Assembly (NCBI GenBank): GCA_964036665.1
Contig: OZ038530.1
Location: 14,789,001 to 14,853,000 of the forward strand
Direction of reading: 5' to 3'
DNA length: 64,000 bases
Source of the DNA: Gordius sp. MW1
Lineage: Eukaryota > Nematomorpha > Gordioida > Gordea > Gordiidae
Position numbers and translations under genes: made by a program. Shown in pieces: positions 60,736 to 64,000 of this stretch. The notes under the pieces were generated by a model. It was not told where the DNA came from, searched no databases, and was given only the letters and a program-made list of their open reading frames with translations. Within the stretch, counting starts at the first letter, position 1, and each line of letters begins with the position of its first letter.

Positions 60736-61815
60736 GACGGAACTATGTTAGATTTTGGCGCTTGACTACGTACTATTCTTTATGATGCCGTCATTTTGGT
60801 GAATTAAACTTTTCTTTAGACCACTCGTATTGATAGGCTTAATCTAGCACTTCCATCTCCCTCAAAAAACCCAGAAATTTTAGTATGACCCTTCACCAAG
60901 AACTTTGCCAATAGGGTGACCCCACCAGTAACAAACCCAAAGGTATAGCTTCTTGGATCACGAGAGTACACAAGCTCAACCATCACTACAAGGTATTTCT
61001 GGCAGGTTCATAAAACTATTTAGTTATAACCTTTGTCTCTGTGAATAGGGTAAGGGTACATGTTCCTTGGTTTTTAGGCAAAGGTCTCCAACCAACTTCG
61101 TGTTTCAGATATAGAAATTTTGTTAATTGTTATGTAGACCTAGGTGAGAAATAATGTTAGCTAGGGTTAATTATGGTACGAATTTTAGTTAAGTTTTATT
61201 TTATCTGGCCACAATTCTAGACCTTTAAATGGCGTAAAATTAGTGGGGTGAAAAATGGTATATTTTGTAAACCCAATGAAATCTCCTAAATGGTAAATAA
61301 CTTAAGATGGTCACTATATTAATTAACACTTAAATCTTGGAATTTGCGAGATAGTAGGCGGTTAAGTAATAAAAGCTTTAAAAGTCCTTGATTTGGAGGA
61401 CATCGCCGTTGCTTGCAACCATTTGTAGTGTGAAAGTTATTAATTGGAGAGGAAGCTTGAACTGTGCCACAGTCATATAAAATATGATTGTGGATTTATA
61501 TATGAAGATGATAGCTTCAAAAGAGTTGATAAAACCCTGAAATGCTTATACCGTCAAAATTAAGGTAGCATAGGGGACATTTTAGATTAGTCTAAATCTA
61601 AATGGTGGCCAAAAATGCCAAAGATTTTGTAGAGCAGTTTAGACGGTGTGAGTTATACAACTCCGTTGCGCCTAAGACTTATAATAAAAGGGAGATGGCC
61701 TCGAAACAACCTTGGTAAAGAGTGCATGGTGTTCTGGACTGAAAAAATATCACATTTTGGTAGTCTATGCATATTACGGTAGGGTTAAATTGCAGAAAAT
61801 CCAGTTTATTGAAGA

Positions 61816-62169
61816 ACTTAATAGGTATATTGAATGTATTTATGTACTATCAATCCATTATAATTTATAAAGTTAGTTTCCAATAATGGTAGTTTAGGAT
61901 TGATAAAATGCGAGGGTGGAAATGGGTTTAGATATTTCGGTCGTCCAGCGACCATTATCAATAAAAAAAAAAAAAAGAGAATGCGTGACATCCACGTTCG
62001 GTGCGTGACATTCGGAAAATGGAAAGTGAGCCCATAAATTTTTCTCTTTTTTTTTTTTTTATTGATAATGGTCGCTGGACGACCGAAATATCTAAACCCA
62101 TTTCCACCCTCGCATTTTATCAATCCTAAACTACCATTATTGGAAACTAACTTTATAAACTTAATAGGT
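61816..62169. mobile_element. Foldback-type element: perfect hairpin with long arms
   Basis: Left arm about 61862-61980 and right arm about 62043-62160 are complementary without a mismatch over roughly 100 bases, and extend through an A/T run. The loop of about 65 bases holds two GCGTGACAT words. CTTAATAGGT occurs at both outer sides (about 61816 and 62160) and may be a 10-base target duplication. Non-coding; a transcript would form a long double strand. Confidence 0.7.
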
Positions 62170-64000
62170 TTTCATGATATTTTAGGTATGATTGCCACAC
62201 GGAACGGCAAACGTTAGTAGGCGTGGAATTCAAATCTTTCTGTCAAACGTGAAAGTTAGAACGTGTGTTAATTTTCCCATCCAAGTTCCAATGGTCAAAT
62301 TGAGCGGGTGTGCATTGTTAAAAAGTGGGCCATGGTGTTTGATTAACTAAACGTACAAAGCGGCACGTCATTATTTCCAAAATGTCTACATAGGAATGGA
62401 ATTTTTGACTCTTGCATTTAAACGAAATATAATGTAGATGTGATGTAAAAAATAGCAGTGCCCTATTTGGTCGTTATTGCGGGTAGCAAAATTAATTAAG
62501 AAGTGCGCATGTTGCATACTGATCTTAAAATACGCCGTTGCGAGCCAATGCCCTATCCTTTTAACGTTATATTATAGGTTCAGTTTAATTGGTAGCGAAG
62601 GTGGCAAGTCCGTTCAATTTTTTCCTCATCTGGGCCAATCTGACCAAATTTCATTGCTACACGACCCTTAAAAAAACTGGGTCCCCAACCGTATGAGAAA
62701 ACGTATAACTGTAAAGGCTTTAGGAAGATTGTGCGGAGTTTGTAAGCGGTGGCATCTATTCCCTAAATGCGAATCTCAGCTAGATTCAGTCGTACAATGA
62801 ATGATTTTCTAAATAGTATCTATGATGAGAATAGTCAGTACACCTACTCTACCACCATTTCATCTGATTCTCACTGCAACTCGTTTTTAATATTCATCTA
62901 ATTTAATCAATTGCACTCATCGTTACTTGGATAACTTAAAACTTTTAATATTGATATTTTGCGAGAATATGGCTACTTAAAAGCTGTGAATATTCAAAAA
63001 ATTTAAAGCACAACTTAAGTATATACCTGCATTTTTGGTTGTCGTTAGCAATGGTTTATAGTCTCTTTGATTTAAAAATGAATCTACTTTTAAAACAAAT
63101 TATGATTTGACATGATTTAAAAAATTTAAAGAAAACGTAATTTAGAAACTAACATAGTGGGTGGTTAAATTCATCAACACATTTACCTTTTATACCACCT
63201 CCATTTAAAAATGTCCAATCCCTCCCGCGTTTTAAGCATTTAATTTAAATACGCGTCTCATGTAGTAAATTTAGGTATTATTAAAAGTTCCTAAATCCTG
63301 TTTTTAACTACGATTATACCAGGTTTGGCTAAAGGGCCACGACATAGACTTTTCGGATGTAATTTAAGAGCATGAAATATAACTTTTAGGTATTAGTAGT
63401 ATAGCAACTTGTTGGATTTCGCCAAATGCTATTAACTACATTTCATGATATAAATTCTGTTTTTCCATTGTCAAAAATGTCAGTGTTTATCATTTTAAGT
63501 CAGGGAACTTTCGGTTTTTATTCTTAGTTATTTCGCTGAAATCAAATCATTCCTGCAAGTTGAAATACTTTTCACACGCATTTGACTTAAATTAATAGCT
63601 TTTGATTTTATAATATCAACTACGACCTTGAGATTTTTGCCGTTGTTATTCCCAGTATTTCAACATGCCGAGATTAAGCTTTTAAAATTGTTAAACAAAT
63701 GTTTCTCATGCACGTTTTCTAATTAAAACACTTTGATAGTCTAAACCTTACATGTCGTACACTAAATCTATTCAAATTACACAACAGGGAAGAATGATTA
63801 CCATTGGCAAGTAAATAAACGACTCTAACCGTAACTTAACTATCCTTGACTAGCTTTGGCATTGACTTTTCATCCCTCCCATCTCCCCCCCCCTTCTCAT
63901 CATCTGATTTGTGCACTCAGAAAATTAGATAAATGTGAAAATGTTTCATAGAGGGATGACTCTAATTATTTTTTTAGCGCAATAAGACACAAACGCTGTC
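62170..64000. other. Unassigned AT-rich stretch at window end
   Basis: ORFs no longer than 65 codons, no conserved motif recognised, and no repeat shared with the rest of the window apart from short C runs near 63890. Confidence 0.4.

Larger units (their letters stand above)
57779..61100 (-). mobile_element. RTE-like non-LTR retrotransposon, decayed
   Basis: Reading the - strand, a 5' leader (about 61100-60736) precedes frames 60735-60472 and 60523-60185 with the APE endonuclease (GSWNIGT, SYIACIQETKRKSQKAKYIG, YVISAYAPQSG). Then a linker region (59796-59287) and RT (KLKSGKALGLDNIPIEGFKA; GLHQGSALSPFLFIMMDIIT). The C-terminal segment 58158-57805 reads LRWYGHVERRNDSY and GRPKLTWIHKIRHDM. The element ends in a (GAA)n tail at 57779-57803. 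The tail and the C-terminal RLRWYGHV/GRPK motif fit RTE-clade elements. Many stops and frameshifts; not active. Confidence 0.85.

Overview
The window is eukaryotic, nuclear and AT-rich. It comes from an invertebrate animal. Genes are split into many small exons with GT-AG introns, and the introns are full of Ty3/gypsy, RTE-type non-LTR, hAT and Helitron-like debris. The first gene resembles MEP-1 (best known from flies and nematodes), so an ecdysozoan, probably an arthropod, is the best guess. The species cannot be named from sequence alone.

Three host genes are visible. (1) At 2-8763 on the + strand are the last six exons of a MEP-1-like multi-zinc-finger gene; its 5' end lies before the window. 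A decayed 27-residue repeat protein sits in its last intron. (2) At 22250-29492 (+) is a complete SLC7 light-chain amino-acid transporter (y+LAT/LAT type). All splice phases join, giving about 519 residues, and two alternative copies of one 107-nt exon lie in tandem. (3) At 30115-55400 (-) is a DZIP1/Iguana-like ciliary gene of about 17 exons, convergent with the transporter. Its intron 7 is about 16.8 kb, almost all of it mobile DNA.

The mobile DNA in that intron can be read as layers. A Ty3/gypsy element on the - strand (35629-51168, TSD TCTTT) has its 3' LTR split by a Helitron-like minisatellite element (35716-38514). Its reverse transcriptase is split by a second, + strand gypsy element (40772-49744). 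The second element holds three further insertions: about 41540-42065, an inverted-LTR/gag block at 42573-43287, and a full gypsy element with 159-bp LTRs (43436-47583, TSD TCATA) inserted just after the LLDD catalytic codons of the host RT.

Elsewhere there is a decayed RTE-like element (about 57779-61100, -), and three hAT-related elements, two of them with exact 8-bp duplications. There is a second copy of the minisatellite element (4184-5839), a perfect 100+ bp hairpin (61862-62160), and sixteen copies of a roughly 150-bp repeat whose ends read CATGGGCGTAGCC. Two MITE-like families are also present. The stretch 8.8-22.2 kb has no gene I can recognise. I saw no prokaryotic operon, CRISPR array or complete tRNA gene.
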